From the NCBI GenBank assembly GCA_947474395.1, contig CANJID010000022.1, positions 1 through 54,574 of the forward strand: 54,574 bases of DNA, read 5' to 3'. Below are positions 35,601 to 44,573 of this stretch, in pieces; positions within the stretch are counted from its first letter, which is position 1, and every line of letters begins with the position of its first letter. The stretch comes from Caulobacterales bacterium (GTDB lineage: Bacteria; Pseudomonadota; Alphaproteobacteria; Caulobacterales; Caulobacteraceae). The notes beneath the pieces were generated by a model that was given only the letters and a program-made list of their open reading frames with translations, had not been told where the DNA came from and made no database searches. The position numbers and the translations under genes were made by a program.

Positions 35601-35630
35601 CCTCAGCCTCAGCCTCAGCCTCAGCCTCAG
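35601..35630. repeat. Hexanucleotide tandem repeat with in-frame stops
   Basis: CCTCAG is repeated exactly five times. On the minus strand each unit reads GGCTGA in the frame of the kinase gene, so the gene ends in successive Gly-stop units. The first TGA is at 35629-35627. Confidence 0.9.
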
Positions 35631-37909
35631 CCTTTGGCGTCGCCGAGCCGGCCGCTGAGGGCCGCCACCAGATGGGCGCGGCTGTAGGGCTTCTGCAAAA
35701 CGGGTCCGGACCAGCCGTCGCACAGGTCCTGGGCCCCGGCGAAGCCGCTGGTGATGACGATCGGCAGCTTCGGCCGCGCCGCCCTCAGCCGGTTGGCCAG
35801 CTCCAGCCCCGTCATGCCGGGCATGGCGTAGTCGAGCAGGGCCACATCCACGGCCTCGCCCTCGACCAGTCTCAGGGCGGCCTCGCCGCCGTTCGCCTCG
35901 ATCACTTCGCAGCCGAGGGCGTGCAGCAGGTCCAGGGCCACCTGGCGCACCGCGTCGTCGTCGTCCACCAGCAGCACCTTGAGACCGGAGAAGGTTCCGT
36001 CCCGGTCGGCGACCGCCACCGGCGCGGCCTTGGCGGCCGCCCGGGAAGCGACGGGCAGGTAGAGCTTCACCGCCGTGCCCTTGTTGTCCGAGCGAAGCTC
36101 GATGCCGCCGCCCAGCTGCTGCATGGTGCCGAGCGCCTGGGACAGGCCCAGGCCCGATCCGTGGCCGACGCCCTTGGTCGAGAAGAACGGCTCCAGGGCG
36201 CGCTCCAGCACCTCCGGAGTCATGCCCGAGCCGGTGTCCTCTACGATGACGACCACATGGTTCCCCGCCGGCGGGGAACCGGGCCGCTCTCTCTGTATCG
36301 GGACGGCCTCGGCATTGGTCCGCACACGAAGAATACCCCCGGTCGGCATGGCGTCCCGTGCGTTGATGGCGAGGTTCAGGAGGACCATCTCGACCTGGGT
36401 GCGGTCGGCCATGGCCGCCGGAGCGTCGCCGGTGTCGATCTCCACGCGGATGGCGCCGCCGAGGGTCGACTGCAGCAGGTCGCCCATATCGCTGACCACC
36501 AGGTTCAGGTCGATGGGTTCGGGGTTGAGGCGCTGGCGGCGGGCGAAGGCCAGCAGCTGCGCGGTCAGGCTGGCCCCCCGCTGGGCGGCCGCCTCGGCGT
36601 TGGCGACAAAGCGCTCCAGGGCCGGATCGACGTTACGGCGCTTCAGGAGCTCCAGGTTGCCGACGATGGCGGTCAGGAGGTTGTTGAAGTCGTGGGCCAC
36701 CCCGCCGGTCAGGCGCCCCATGGCCTCGATCTTCTGGGACTGCACCAGGCGGGCGGTGGCGTCCGCCACCCGGGCCTCCAGAGTCTCGTTGATGCGGCGC
36801 AGCTCGTGCTCGCGGGCCTGCAGGCCCTCGGTGGCCTCCTTCAGGGCGACCGCCACATAGTCGACCTCGTGCAGGCCGGTGGCCGGCTCGGCCGGATCGC
36901 CGCCCTCGCCGAGGGCGCGTGCGTAGGCGGTCAGGGCCCGGACGTCCCGGGCCACGCCGCGGGCGAACCAGATAGTCAGCCCCGCCCCGGCCGCCAGCAG
37001 GAAGACGATGCCTAAGGAGAAGACGGGTCCGATTCGCGTCAGGTCTCCGCCCGCCTCGTAGCGGGGGATGGCGACGGCCACCACCCAGCCGGTGAGGTCT
37101 GAGCGGTTGTAGGCGGCCAGGGTCTTGACCCCATCCAGGGAGACGCTCGCGAACACCCCGGAATCGCCCCCCTTGGTGAAGCGCTCCCGCGCGGTGGCCT
37201 GCACCGGCTGGCCGAGCCAGCGCTCGGGCTCTGGGGAGCGTGAGACGATGGTCAGTCGCCGGTCGATCACCCCGCCGTACCAGTTCCCCGGCAAGGCCTG
37301 GCGCGCCAGCAGGCTGTGCAGGACCTTCGGCCGCATGACGATGCCAAGGTCGTAGGCGCGCCCGTCGCGGGTACGGACGATCTGCTCGATCTTGACCACC
37401 CTCTCGCGCGGCAGGCGGGCCCATTCCAGATCGGAGACGTTGCGGCCCTTGGCCATCAGCAGGGCCCAGCGGGGTGCGAAGTCGGGGTCCGGTCCCGGAA
37501 GCGCCGCGCCCGGCATGGCCGAGGTGTTGACCAGCTGGCGGCCCTGCTCGTCCTTCAGCACCACCCACTGGTCCGGGCCGTCCATCGCCGCGCGGGCCTG
37601 CTGGGCGAAGCCGGCCAGGTCTCCGGCGGCGAGGTTGGGAGAGACGGCGAGGCCGCGCACCAGGGCCTGGGCCTTGCCGATCTCTCCCTCCACCGCCAGC
37701 AACAGAGCGCGGGAGGTCCCGGAGAGCTGGCGTTCGGTGGCCGCCTGCTGGCGGCGCGCGCTGTCGAAGAGGAAGAGGACGCCCATGGCGATGGCAAGGG
37801 CGACGACGCCCGCGACCAGCAGGATAAGCCGGCCCTGGATCGAGCCCATGGGCCCGATCCGTGTGAATCGTGAGGCGGCTTCGCCTCCTTCGCCTGCCGA
37901 CGCCGCCAT
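35627..37909 (-). CDS. Hybrid sensor histidine kinase/response regulator
   Basis: The 760-residue signal protein has a membrane helix at about 27-48 (LILLVAGVVALAIAMGVLFLF), a periplasmic Cache-like sensor region to about 290, and a second helix near 295-318. A coiled linker and the kinase core follow: H-box GGVAHDFNNLLTAIVG, N-box NLAINARDAMP, G-boxes VEDTGSGM and GHGSGLGLSQALG. The C-terminal receiver domain (about 640-755) has LLVDDDD, phospho-acceptor Asp in LLDYAMPG and LQKPYS. No partner regulator is adjacent. The stop falls in a GGCTGA repeat. The start codon ATG 37909 lies in a short low-complexity lead; the signal is unknown. Confidence 0.93.
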   Translation of the reverse strand: MAASAGEGGEAASRFTRIGPMGSIQGRLILLVAGVVALAIAMGVLFLFDSARRQQAATERQLSGTSRALLLAVEGEIGKAQALVRGLAVSPNLAAGDLAGFAQQARAAMDGPDQWVVLKDEQGRQLVNTSAMPGAALPGPDPDFAPRWALLMAKGRNVSDLEWARLPRERVVKIEQIVRTRDGRAYDLGIVMRPKVLHSLLARQALPGNWYGGVIDRRLTIVSRSPEPERWLGQPVQATARERFTKGGDSGVFASVSLDGVKTLAAYNRSDLTGWVVAVAIPRYEAGGDLTRIGPVFSLGIVFLLAAGAGLTIWFARGVARDVRALTAYARALGEGGDPAEPATGLHEVDYVAVALKEATEGLQAREHELRRINETLEARVADATARLVQSQKIEAMGRLTGGVAHDFNNLLTAIVGNLELLKRRNVDPALERFVANAEAAAQRGASLTAQLLAFARRQRLNPEPIDLNLVVSDMGDLLQSTLGGAIRVEIDTGDAPAAMADRTQVEMVLLNLAINARDAMPTGGILRVRTNAEAVPIQRERPGSPPAGNHVVVIVEDTGSGMTPEVLERALEPFFSTKGVGHGSGLGLSQALGTMQQLGGGIELRSDNKGTAVKLYLPVASRAAAKAAPVAVADRDGTFSGLKVLLVDDDDAVRQVALDLLHALGCEVIEANGGEAALRLVEGEAVDVALLDYAMPGMTGLELANRLRAARPKLPIVITSGFAGAQDLCDGWSGPVLQKPYSRAHLVAALSGRLGDAKG

Positions 37910-38033
37910 TCAAAGCCTCGAACCAGCCGAACCTTAACCTAGAGACGGAAACCTTGGCGAATGGTTCCCGCCCGGAGCGAGCCGCGCTTTGACGCGCGCC
38001 GCTCCCCGGCTAGATTGCCGGCTCGCCGCCCGG

Positions 38034-38117
38034 GCCCCTGTGGTGGAATGGTAGACGCGCTCGACTCAAAATCGAGTTCCGAGAGGAGTGTCGGTTCGAG
38101 TCCGACCGGGGGCACCA
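38034..38117 (+). tRNA. tRNA-Leu (anticodon CAA)
   Basis: An 84-base class II tRNA. The acceptor stem is GCCCCTG/CGGGGGC, followed by ACCA encoded at 38114-38117. The anticodon stem CTCGA/TCGAG encloses the loop CTCAAAA, giving anticodon CAA for UUG. A long variable arm (TCC/GGA stem) and the T-arm GTCGG-TTCGAGT-CCGAC complete it. It lies divergent from the kinase gene. Confidence 0.95.
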
Positions 38118-38164
38118 TCCCGCTTCGCTCTGCGAGCTTCGCAGAATCTGGCGATCCGCATCCT

Positions 38165-38201
38165 CACAAAAGAAAACAGCCGGCCCTTTGCGGGGCCGGC
38201 T
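38165..38201 (-). terminator. Intrinsic terminator of the first S-layer-like gene
   Basis: AGCCGGCCC (38178-38186) and GGGCCGGCT (38193-38201) form a 9-base stem with loop TTTGCG. On the minus strand it is followed by GTTTTCTTTTG, matching a terminator after the gene ending at 38247. Confidence 0.88.
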
Positions 38202-38246
38202 GCAGTTTGAAGTGCAGACGGGGCTGGGACCCCGCCGGCTTGCGGA

Positions 38247-40973
38247 TCAGATGAGGTCGATGTTGGTGGCCTCGAAGGCGCCGACCGCGACGTTGCTGAA
38301 CGTACCGACCAGGTGAATCTCGCTGGCCGCCAGGTTGCCGCCCACCGAGGCGTCTTCGGCGTAGTAGAGGTAGGCGTTTCCACCCTGGTAGGCGACGATG
38401 AAGCCCTTGTCGCCGTTGGTCTGGACGTTGATGAGCTGCCCGAGGGCGGCGAGCAGCCCCGTGCCGTCGGTGAAGTTGTCCAGGTCGGTGCCGGCGACGT
38501 TGTTGCCCGACAGGTTGAAGGCCAACTCCAGCACGTCCGCGGTGGTGGTGGTGAAGAGAGTCGGCGCTGCCGGAGCGACCAGGACCTGCTGAACGGCGGG
38601 GTCGGAGGTGGCCAGGGTGGCGGCGGAGGTGTCGGCGGCGTTCACCGTCACCTTGTCGACGCCCGCGCCGGTTCCGGCGAGGAAGCCGCTGATCTTGTCG
38701 CCGTCGGCCTGGGCCAGGATGCCGGTCAGGGTGATGGTGACCGAACCCCCGGCGCTGATGTCGATCTGGTCGGCCCCGGCGCCGCCGGTGATCTTGTCGT
38801 TGCCGCCGCCGCCGATGATCAGGTCGGCCTGGGTGCTGCCGAGGAGGGTGTCGGCGCCGGCGCTGCCCGAGATGGCCGCGCCGTTCACCGCGATGGTGGC
38901 CGCGCTCATGGTCAGGGCCGCCGTTCCGGTCAGGCCGGAAGCGTCGATGATGTCGGCGGTGATCGCGCCGCCGGCGGTCATGCTCGCCGCGCCGGTGAAC
39001 TTCACCGTTTCCGCGGCCAGGGTCGGCGCCATGGTGATCTGGCCGAAGTTGTTGGTCGTCCCCGCCAAGCCGGTGCTGGTCACCGTCAGGATTTCCACTC
39101 CGGTGCTGCCGAAGATCGAGCCCGCCATGCTGATTCCGCTGGCCAGCTTGTAGGTCAGGGTATCGGCCAAGCCGAAGCCGGCGATGGTCGGGTTCGGGGC
39201 GAAGCCGCTGCCGGCCAGCATGCTGATGGTGTCGCCGCTATCGACCGTGACGACCGCACCGCTGCCGTTGGCGAAGGCGATCTCGGTGACGCCGGCGAAC
39301 AGGGTCGAGTCGAAGGCGGTGTTCGCGTTGTCGGTGACCAGGAGCCGCTCGACGTTGGTGACGTTGGCCTGGGCCGTGGTCAGGCCGCCGAGAATGGCGT
39401 GGGTGGTGGCGATGGTGTCCATCCCCTTGCCGCCGTCCACGGTGTCCCGCGTCGCGCCGGTGGAGCCGCCGACGTAGCTGGCCCCGAAGTTGAAGGTGTC
39501 GTCCCCGTCTCCGCCGGTCACGGTCAAGACCGAGGCGGCCGAGAGGTTCAGGTTCAGCATCCCCTTGAAGCCCGTGCCGTCGACGGTCTTCACCGTTGTG
39601 TCGAAGACGTTGGTGATGGTCAGGTTCTGCGTGCCCGAGAACTTGATCGTCGTCAGCTTGTCGGACGCGCCGTCGGTCAGGGTGGTCAGGGTGTTGGGAT
39701 CGGAGCCGACGCTGTTGACCGTGATGGTCTTGTAGCCGGAGCCGACCGCCCCCGAACCGATGGTGACGGCGCCGGCGGTGACGCCGCTGAGGCCCAGCAC
39801 CGTGGCTTCGTCCGTCCCGCTCAGCGCCGAGGCGTCGACCTGGAAGGTGACGGGGCCGGCGTTGTTGGAGATCTGGTAGTCCTTCACCGCCGTCGGGATG
39901 TTGGAGATGACGATGCCGTCCGGATCGGCGTTGCTGCCGGTCTTGATCGTGGTCACGCCGGTGGCGTTGAGCAGGTTCAGGTCAGGCGAGTTGCCGCCGA
40001 CGCCGTTGGCGATGTTGGAGACCTGGATGATCTGCATGTTGGCCAGGCCCGCCGGGCTGACGTCGGCCTTCAGGGTGGCGATCAGGGTGTTGGTCCCGCC
40101 GCCGCCGTCGAGGGAGTCGATCCCGTTCAGGGTCTGGTTCCCCAGGGCGTCGAGGTCGGCGAAGAAGATGTCGTCCCCGCCCGCGCCGGCGAAGGCCGCG
40201 CCGATGTCGATGCCGTTGGTCAGCTGGAAGGTCTTGGCCAGGCCCGCCGTGCTCGCCGGCACGCCGTAGACCGGGATCAGGTCGACCGCGAAGTTCGCCG
40301 AACCGTCCAGCATCAGGTCGGTCATGAAGGCGTTGGCGCCGGCGGCGTAGACGCCGACGTCGGCCTTCATCGCCTCGGCCATGATGTAGCCGATCATGCC
40401 GGCCTTGATGGCCAGGTCCTTGGTCGCCGCGCTGGCGCCCGGGAAGTTGGCGTTGGCGAGGGCGGTGAAGTAGGCCAGCCGGCCCTTGATGTCGGCCTTG
40501 GCGGCGGCGGGGTTGATGCTGACCCCGGAGGCGAAGGAGGAGCCGACGATCTTGTCGTAGGCCAGGTCGACCGCCTGGTCGAAGGTGATGGAGCCGTAGG
40601 CGGCGGCGAAGGCCGCGGCGCCCGCCCCGGCGATGCCGAGGTTGGAGGCGAAGTTGATGTAGCGGTTCTCGAGGTTGAAGCCCTGGTAGTAGGCGTCGTT
40701 CAGGTCGGTGGTGTTGCCCGCCGAGTTGACCAGGTAGGCCAGACCCGCCGCGCTGGGGATCGAGCCGGTGAAGAACTGGTAGGTCAGGACCGCGACGGCG
40801 GTGTCCGTGTCGCCGGTGTCGGCCACCAGCTTCAGGGTCTGGGCGTCGGTGAGACCACCGCCCTGGTTCTGCAGCGCGTAGCCGTCGAGCTTCAGCAGGT
40901 CAGCTGCGCCCGGGACCTTGCCCAGGTGAAGGTTGGTGTAAAACGTATTGAGTTGCGCGGCAGTGTACGGCAT
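38247..40973 (-). CDS. RsaA-like surface-layer protein with RTX repeats (paralogue A)
   Basis: The 908-residue acidic, cysteine-free, Gly/Ala/Thr-rich protein has no signal peptide, as expected for type I secretion. The N-terminus MPYTAAQLNTFYTNLHLGK and segments AVAVLTYQFFTG, NDAYYQGFNLENRYINFAS resemble the N-terminal region of Caulobacter RsaA (MAYTTAQL... family), the part that attaches to lipopolysaccharide. Calcium-binding RTX-type nonapeptides lie near residues 725-770 (SGSAGADTLLGS, GGGGNDKITGGAGADQID). The C-terminus EIHLVGTFSNVAVGAFEATNIDLI is shared with the paralogue and may hold the secretion signal. Type I transporter genes are not in the window. A CtrA-type box lies 73 bases upstream. 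Confidence 0.85.
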   Translation of the reverse strand: MPYTAAQLNTFYTNLHLGKVPGAADLLKLDGYALQNQGGGLTDAQTLKLVADTGDTDTAVAVLTYQFFTGSIPSAAGLAYLVNSAGNTTDLNDAYYQGFNLENRYINFASNLGIAGAGAAAFAAAYGSITFDQAVDLAYDKIVGSSFASGVSINPAAAKADIKGRLAYFTALANANFPGASAATKDLAIKAGMIGYIMAEAMKADVGVYAAGANAFMTDLMLDGSANFAVDLIPVYGVPASTAGLAKTFQLTNGIDIGAAFAGAGGDDIFFADLDALGNQTLNGIDSLDGGGGTNTLIATLKADVSPAGLANMQIIQVSNIANGVGGNSPDLNLLNATGVTTIKTGSNADPDGIVISNIPTAVKDYQISNNAGPVTFQVDASALSGTDEATVLGLSGVTAGAVTIGSGAVGSGYKTITVNSVGSDPNTLTTLTDGASDKLTTIKFSGTQNLTITNVFDTTVKTVDGTGFKGMLNLNLSAASVLTVTGGDGDDTFNFGASYVGGSTGATRDTVDGGKGMDTIATTHAILGGLTTAQANVTNVERLLVTDNANTAFDSTLFAGVTEIAFANGSGAVVTVDSGDTISMLAGSGFAPNPTIAGFGLADTLTYKLASGISMAGSIFGSTGVEILTVTSTGLAGTTNNFGQITMAPTLAAETVKFTGAASMTAGGAITADIIDASGLTGTAALTMSAATIAVNGAAISGSAGADTLLGSTQADLIIGGGGNDKITGGAGADQIDISAGGSVTITLTGILAQADGDKISGFLAGTGAGVDKVTVNAADTSAATLATSDPAVQQVLVAPAAPTLFTTTTADVLELAFNLSGNNVAGTDLDNFTDGTGLLAALGQLINVQTNGDKGFIVAYQGGNAYLYYAEDASVGGNLAASEIHLVGTFSNVAVGAFEATNIDLI

Positions 40974-41045
40974 CGGTTCGCCCCAGGAATGTCCCTCGTC
41001 CAGTCGCCTTCCACGCGAAAACGCGGAAAGGGCCAGACACCCGGA

Positions 41046-41061
41046 TTAACCTTTGCTTAAC
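41046..41061 (+). promoter_or_regulatory. CtrA-type box upstream of S-layer-like paralogue A
   Basis: TTAACCTTTGCTTAAC is an exact fit to the CtrA consensus TTAA-N7-TTAAC. It lies 73 bases upstream of the ATG at 40973, inside the 269-base intergenic region, and an additional TTAAG follows at once. CtrA is the master cell-cycle regulator of Caulobacterales; regulation of this gene by it is inference. Confidence 0.72.
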
Positions 41062-41185
41062 CTTAAGCCCAGGCCAACGGCATTCACCCTGATGCGTGTA
41101 ATCGGCAGTCCGAAAATAAGCGTGACAGTGGAATTTTGAACGGCGATTGCCTGCGAATGCATCATTCGCAACGCGAAATAGAGAA

Positions 41186-41211
41186 GAGGCGGCGCCTCAC
41201 GACGCCGCCTC
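41186..41211 (-). terminator. Terminator of the second S-layer-like gene
   Basis: GAGGCGGCG and CGCCGCCTC pair over 9 bases with an 8-base loop. On the minus strand it is followed by TTCTCTATTTC. It lies 32 bases beyond the stop of the gene ending at 41243. Confidence 0.75.
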
Positions 41212-41242
41212 CTGCTCTTCCGAAATCGAGCCTTGCTGGTTC

Positions 41243-43927
41243 TTAGAGCAGGTCGATGTTCGAGGCCTCGAAGCCGCCGACGGCGACCCCGCTGAAAGTC
41301 CCCACGAGATGGATCTCGTTGGCCGCCAAGGTGCTGTTCGCGGTGACCACGTCCGCAGCGTAGTAGAGGTAAGCATTCCCGCCCTGGTAGGCGATGATGT
41401 AGCCCTGGTGGGTGTTGGCGGCGACGGTGATCGGCTGGCCGAGGGCGGCGAGCAGCGCGGTTCCGTCTCCCGAGCCGGCGAGGCCCGCGCCGGCCAGGTT
41501 GAACGAGAACTCCAGCACGTCGGCCGTCCCGGTGGTGAAGGCGACAGGCGCGCCCGGCGCCGTGGCGACGTCCTGGAACACCGGATTGGCGGTCGACAAG
41601 GTGCCCGCCGAGGTGAGAGCGCTGGCGATCTGGACCGTATCGGCGTCCGCTCCGGTCCCGACCGTGAAGCCGGCGATGTTGTCCCGGTCGAATTCGCTGA
41701 TGGTGGTGGCGAGGACGACGATGTCCTTGCCGCCGCCGCCAAGGTCGATCAGGTCGATCCCGTTGAGGCCGTAGATGGTGTCGTCGCCCGCGCCGGCCAC
41801 CAGGATGTCGGCGAAGTTGCTGCCGGCGAGCTGGTCATTGCCGGCGCTGCCGGTGACGGCGACGGCTGTGGCCAAGGCTACCGCCATGAACAGGGACCCG
41901 CCGGCGTCCATGCCTGAGGCGTCCAGAACGTCGAAGGTGGAGCCGCCCATGGTGAGGGCGCCCGAACCGGTGATCTTCAACGTCTCGGCCGCCGCCGTCG
42001 CGGTCATGGCCACCGTGAAGACGTTCACGCCGTCGGTATGGACGGTGAGGGTCTCGATCCCGGTGGTCTGCAGGAAGGCCAGGTTCTGGTTGGCCCCGAT
42101 CTTCACCGCGGCCGTGTCGTTCAGGGCGAAGCCGCTGACCGTCAGGATGGGGCCGACCGTACTGGCGAGGAAGCTGGCCGTGTCGCCGCTGTCGATGAGG
42201 ACGGTGAAGCCGTTGGCGGTGGAGGCGAAGGCGACCTCGGTGACGCCCGCGAACAGGGTGGTGTCGAGGTTGGCGCCGAGGGCGTCAGTGATCAGCAGGC
42301 GCTCGACGTTGGTGACGTTTGCCTGGTTCCCGGAAAGGGCCGTGGCCGTCGCCGAGGTCAGGGCGACGGTGTCGACGCCGTCCCCGCCGTTGACGGTGTC
42401 CCGGCTCGCCCCGCTGGCCCCGCCGACGTAGCTGCCGCCGAAGTCGAAGGTGTCGTCGCCCTCGCCGCCCGTCGCGGTGACGACGGCGGCCGCGCCCAGG
42501 TTGAGCTTCAGGTCGCCCTTCATGGCGCTGGCGTCGAAGGTCTTCACGATGGCGTCGAAGGACCCGGTGATGGTCAGGTCCTGATCGCCCGAGAACTTGA
42601 ACGCGGTCAGCTTGTCCGACGCGCCGTCGATGACGGCGCCCAGGACGTTGGCGGTCCCGCCGACGCTCTTGACCTCGAGGGTCTCGTAGCCGGAGCCCGC
42701 CGCGCCGGAGCCGATGGTCACGAAGCCGCCGGTGACGCTGTCCACGGTCAGGACCGCGCTGTCGTCGGTCCCGGCCAGGGCCGAGGCCTTCACCTGGAAG
42801 GTGACGGCGGTGCTGTTGTTGGAGACCTGGAAGTCCTTCACCGCGTTGGCGATGTTGGTGATGGAGATGCCGTTGGGATCGGCGTTGCTGCCGGTGCGCA
42901 CCGAGACGATGTCGGCGGCGTTGGTCAGGTTCAGGTCGGGTCCGCCGCCCACGCCGTCGTCGACGTTGGTGACCATGACCACGTCGATGCCCGCCAGGCC
43001 CGCCGGGGTGACATCGGTCTTGATGGTGGCGATCAGGGTGTCCATCCCGCCGCTGCCGCCGGTGATGATGTCGCCGTTGTTCAGGGTCTGCTGGTTGGTC
43101 CCGGTCAGGTCGGCGTAGAAAGTGTCGTCCCCCGAGCTGCCCGCGAAGTTCGCGCCGATGTCGTTGGCGGCGGTCAGGGTGAAGCTCTTGGCCAGGGCCG
43201 CGCTCGACGCGGGCACCGAGTAGGAGGCCACAAGGTCGGTGGCGAAGGTGGCCGCGCCGTCCAGGGCCAGGTCCGCCATGAAGGCGTTGGCGCCGATGGC
43301 GTAGACGCCGATGTCGGCCTTCATCGCCTCGGCCATGATGTAGCCGATCACCCCGGCCTTCACCGCCAGGTCCTTGGTCGCCGCGTTGGCGCTCGGGAAG
43401 TTGGCGTTGGCGAGGGCCTGGAAGTAGGCCAGCCGGCCCTTGATGTTGGCCTTGGAGGCGGTGGCGTCGATGCCCGCCTGCGTCGCGAAGGAAGAGCCGA
43501 TGATCTTCTCGTAGGCCAGGTCGACCGTCTGGTCGAAGGTCAGGGGGCCGTAGGAGGCCGCGAACGCCGCCGCGCCTTCCCCGGCGATGCCGAGGTTGGA
43601 GGCGAAGTTGATGTAGCGGTTCTCGAGGTTGAAGTTGGCGTAGTAGGCGTCGTTCAGGTCCGAGGTGTTGCCCGCCGAGTCCACCAGGTAGTCCATCCCA
43701 GCCGCGCTGGGGATCTTGCCGGTGAAGAACTGGTAGGTCAGGACCGCCACGGCCGTGTCGTTGTCGCCGGTGTCGGTGACGATCTTCAAGGTCTGGGCGT
43801 CGGTCAGGCCGCCCGTCTGGTTCTGGGCCGCATAGCCCTCGAACGCCAGCTGCTGCACCGCGCTGGGAACCTTGCCCATGTGCAGGTTGGTATAGAACGT
43901 CTTCAGCTGAGTGGCGGTGTAAGACAT
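41243..43927 (-). CDS. RsaA-like surface-layer protein (paralogue B)
   Basis: The 894-residue protein is a paralogue of the gene at 38247-40973: the same N-terminus MSYTATQLKTFYTNLHMGK, the same AVAVLTYQFFTG and NFNLENRYINFAS blocks, alternating Gly/Asp-rich repeats, and a similar C-terminal EIHLVGTFSGVAVGGFEASNIDLL. RTX-type repeats are shorter (AGAGDDTIYGLNGIDLIDLG near residues 745-765). The start is ATG 43927, since the 8 residues before it are not shared. The two genes are tandem and probably have separate promoters. A TTAACC half-site (44083-44088) lies upstream but not a full CtrA box. It should be secreted by a type I system and assemble on the surface. Confidence 0.85.
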   Translation of the reverse strand: MSYTATQLKTFYTNLHMGKVPSAVQQLAFEGYAAQNQTGGLTDAQTLKIVTDTGDNDTAVAVLTYQFFTGKIPSAAGMDYLVDSAGNTSDLNDAYYANFNLENRYINFASNLGIAGEGAAAFAASYGPLTFDQTVDLAYEKIIGSSFATQAGIDATASKANIKGRLAYFQALANANFPSANAATKDLAVKAGVIGYIMAEAMKADIGVYAIGANAFMADLALDGAATFATDLVASYSVPASSAALAKSFTLTAANDIGANFAGSSGDDTFYADLTGTNQQTLNNGDIITGGSGGMDTLIATIKTDVTPAGLAGIDVVMVTNVDDGVGGGPDLNLTNAADIVSVRTGSNADPNGISITNIANAVKDFQVSNNSTAVTFQVKASALAGTDDSAVLTVDSVTGGFVTIGSGAAGSGYETLEVKSVGGTANVLGAVIDGASDKLTAFKFSGDQDLTITGSFDAIVKTFDASAMKGDLKLNLGAAAVVTATGGEGDDTFDFGGSYVGGASGASRDTVNGGDGVDTVALTSATATALSGNQANVTNVERLLITDALGANLDTTLFAGVTEVAFASTANGFTVLIDSGDTASFLASTVGPILTVSGFALNDTAAVKIGANQNLAFLQTTGIETLTVHTDGVNVFTVAMTATAAAETLKITGSGALTMGGSTFDVLDASGMDAGGSLFMAVALATAVAVTGSAGNDQLAGSNFADILVAGAGDDTIYGLNGIDLIDLGGGGKDIVVLATTISEFDRDNIAGFTVGTGADADTVQIASALTSAGTLSTANPVFQDVATAPGAPVAFTTGTADVLEFSFNLAGAGLAGSGDGTALLAALGQPITVAANTHQGYIIAYQGGNAYLYYAADVVTANSTLAANEIHLVGTFSGVAVGGFEASNIDLL

Positions 43928-44115
43928 AGGAGCGCCCCAGAGTTCCCACATCCAGCCGCCTTCACATCGAAAGCGGAATGCTGGACCTTGGGCTGCCCTG
44001 TTACGCGGGGATCAGGGGGTACGGTATTCGATTCAACTTCCGCCCCCATCGAAATGGTTACTATTAGTGCGGCTGTTGAATATTAACCTTGTCCGGCAGA
44101 GTAACTCCCCGTGCG

Positions 44116-44544
44116 TCAGCCGTAGATGAGCTGCACCAGGGAGCCGCCGCCGGGATTCGGAACGATGCTGACGCTCATGGCCTCGCCGCCGCCGGGCGCG
44201 CCCGCCACGAAGGTGTGGAGCTGCCCGTCGAGGGTGTCGGCGGTGGCGGCCAGCCCCGCCGCCTTGGCCGCCTTGCGGTAGAAGTCCAGCACCTCCTCGG
44301 GGGAGGCCTTGGTGGTGTAGGCGACCATGCCGCCCACGCCGCCGCCGTTGGTCCCGGTCACGCGGCTGGAGACGGCGGCGCCGGGGAAGACCTGGGCATA
44401 GGCGGGCGGGCCTTGCGGGACGGCGGCCTCGGCGGGCCCCGGGTTCGCGGAGGGCTTGGCGGCGGATGCGGGCTCCCGCTCGCCGCAACCGGCGGCGAAG
44501 GTCATGGCGACGAGCGCGCCCAGGAGCCCGAGGCGCCTTCCCAT
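44116..44544 (-). CDS. Putative lipoprotein, 142 aa
   Basis: The signal peptide MGRRLGLLGALVAMTFAAGC ends in a lipobox AAGC, so it is probably a lipoprotein (mature part about 122 residues). The mature part has a Pro/Ala-rich linker, a FPGAAV...TGTNGGGVGG segment and a helical DFYRKAAKAAGLAAT segment, which resembles small exported alphaproteobacterial proteins of unknown role. It lies upstream of the YceI/cytochrome b561 group on the same strand. No enzyme motif was recognised. Confidence 0.72.
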   Translation of the reverse strand: MGRRLGLLGALVAMTFAAGCGEREPASAAKPSANPGPAEAAVPQGPPAYAQVFPGAAVSSRVTGTNGGGVGGMVAYTTKASPEEVLDFYRKAAKAAGLAATADTLDGQLHTFVAGAPGGGEAMSVSIVPNPGGGSLVQLIYG

Positions 44545-44573
44545 GGCCGCCTCCTTCGGTTTCCCGATCCCGC

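Noticed and set aside
35601-35630. Short tandem repeat as a possible CRISPR or origin element
   Set aside because: Units are only 6 bases without spacers and coincide with the end of a coding region.
38313-41060. Long plus-strand open frame (about 915 codons) opposite the first S-layer-like gene
   Set aside because: It mirrors the codon pattern of the real minus-strand gene and contains only low-complexity Gly/Val/Asp sequence.
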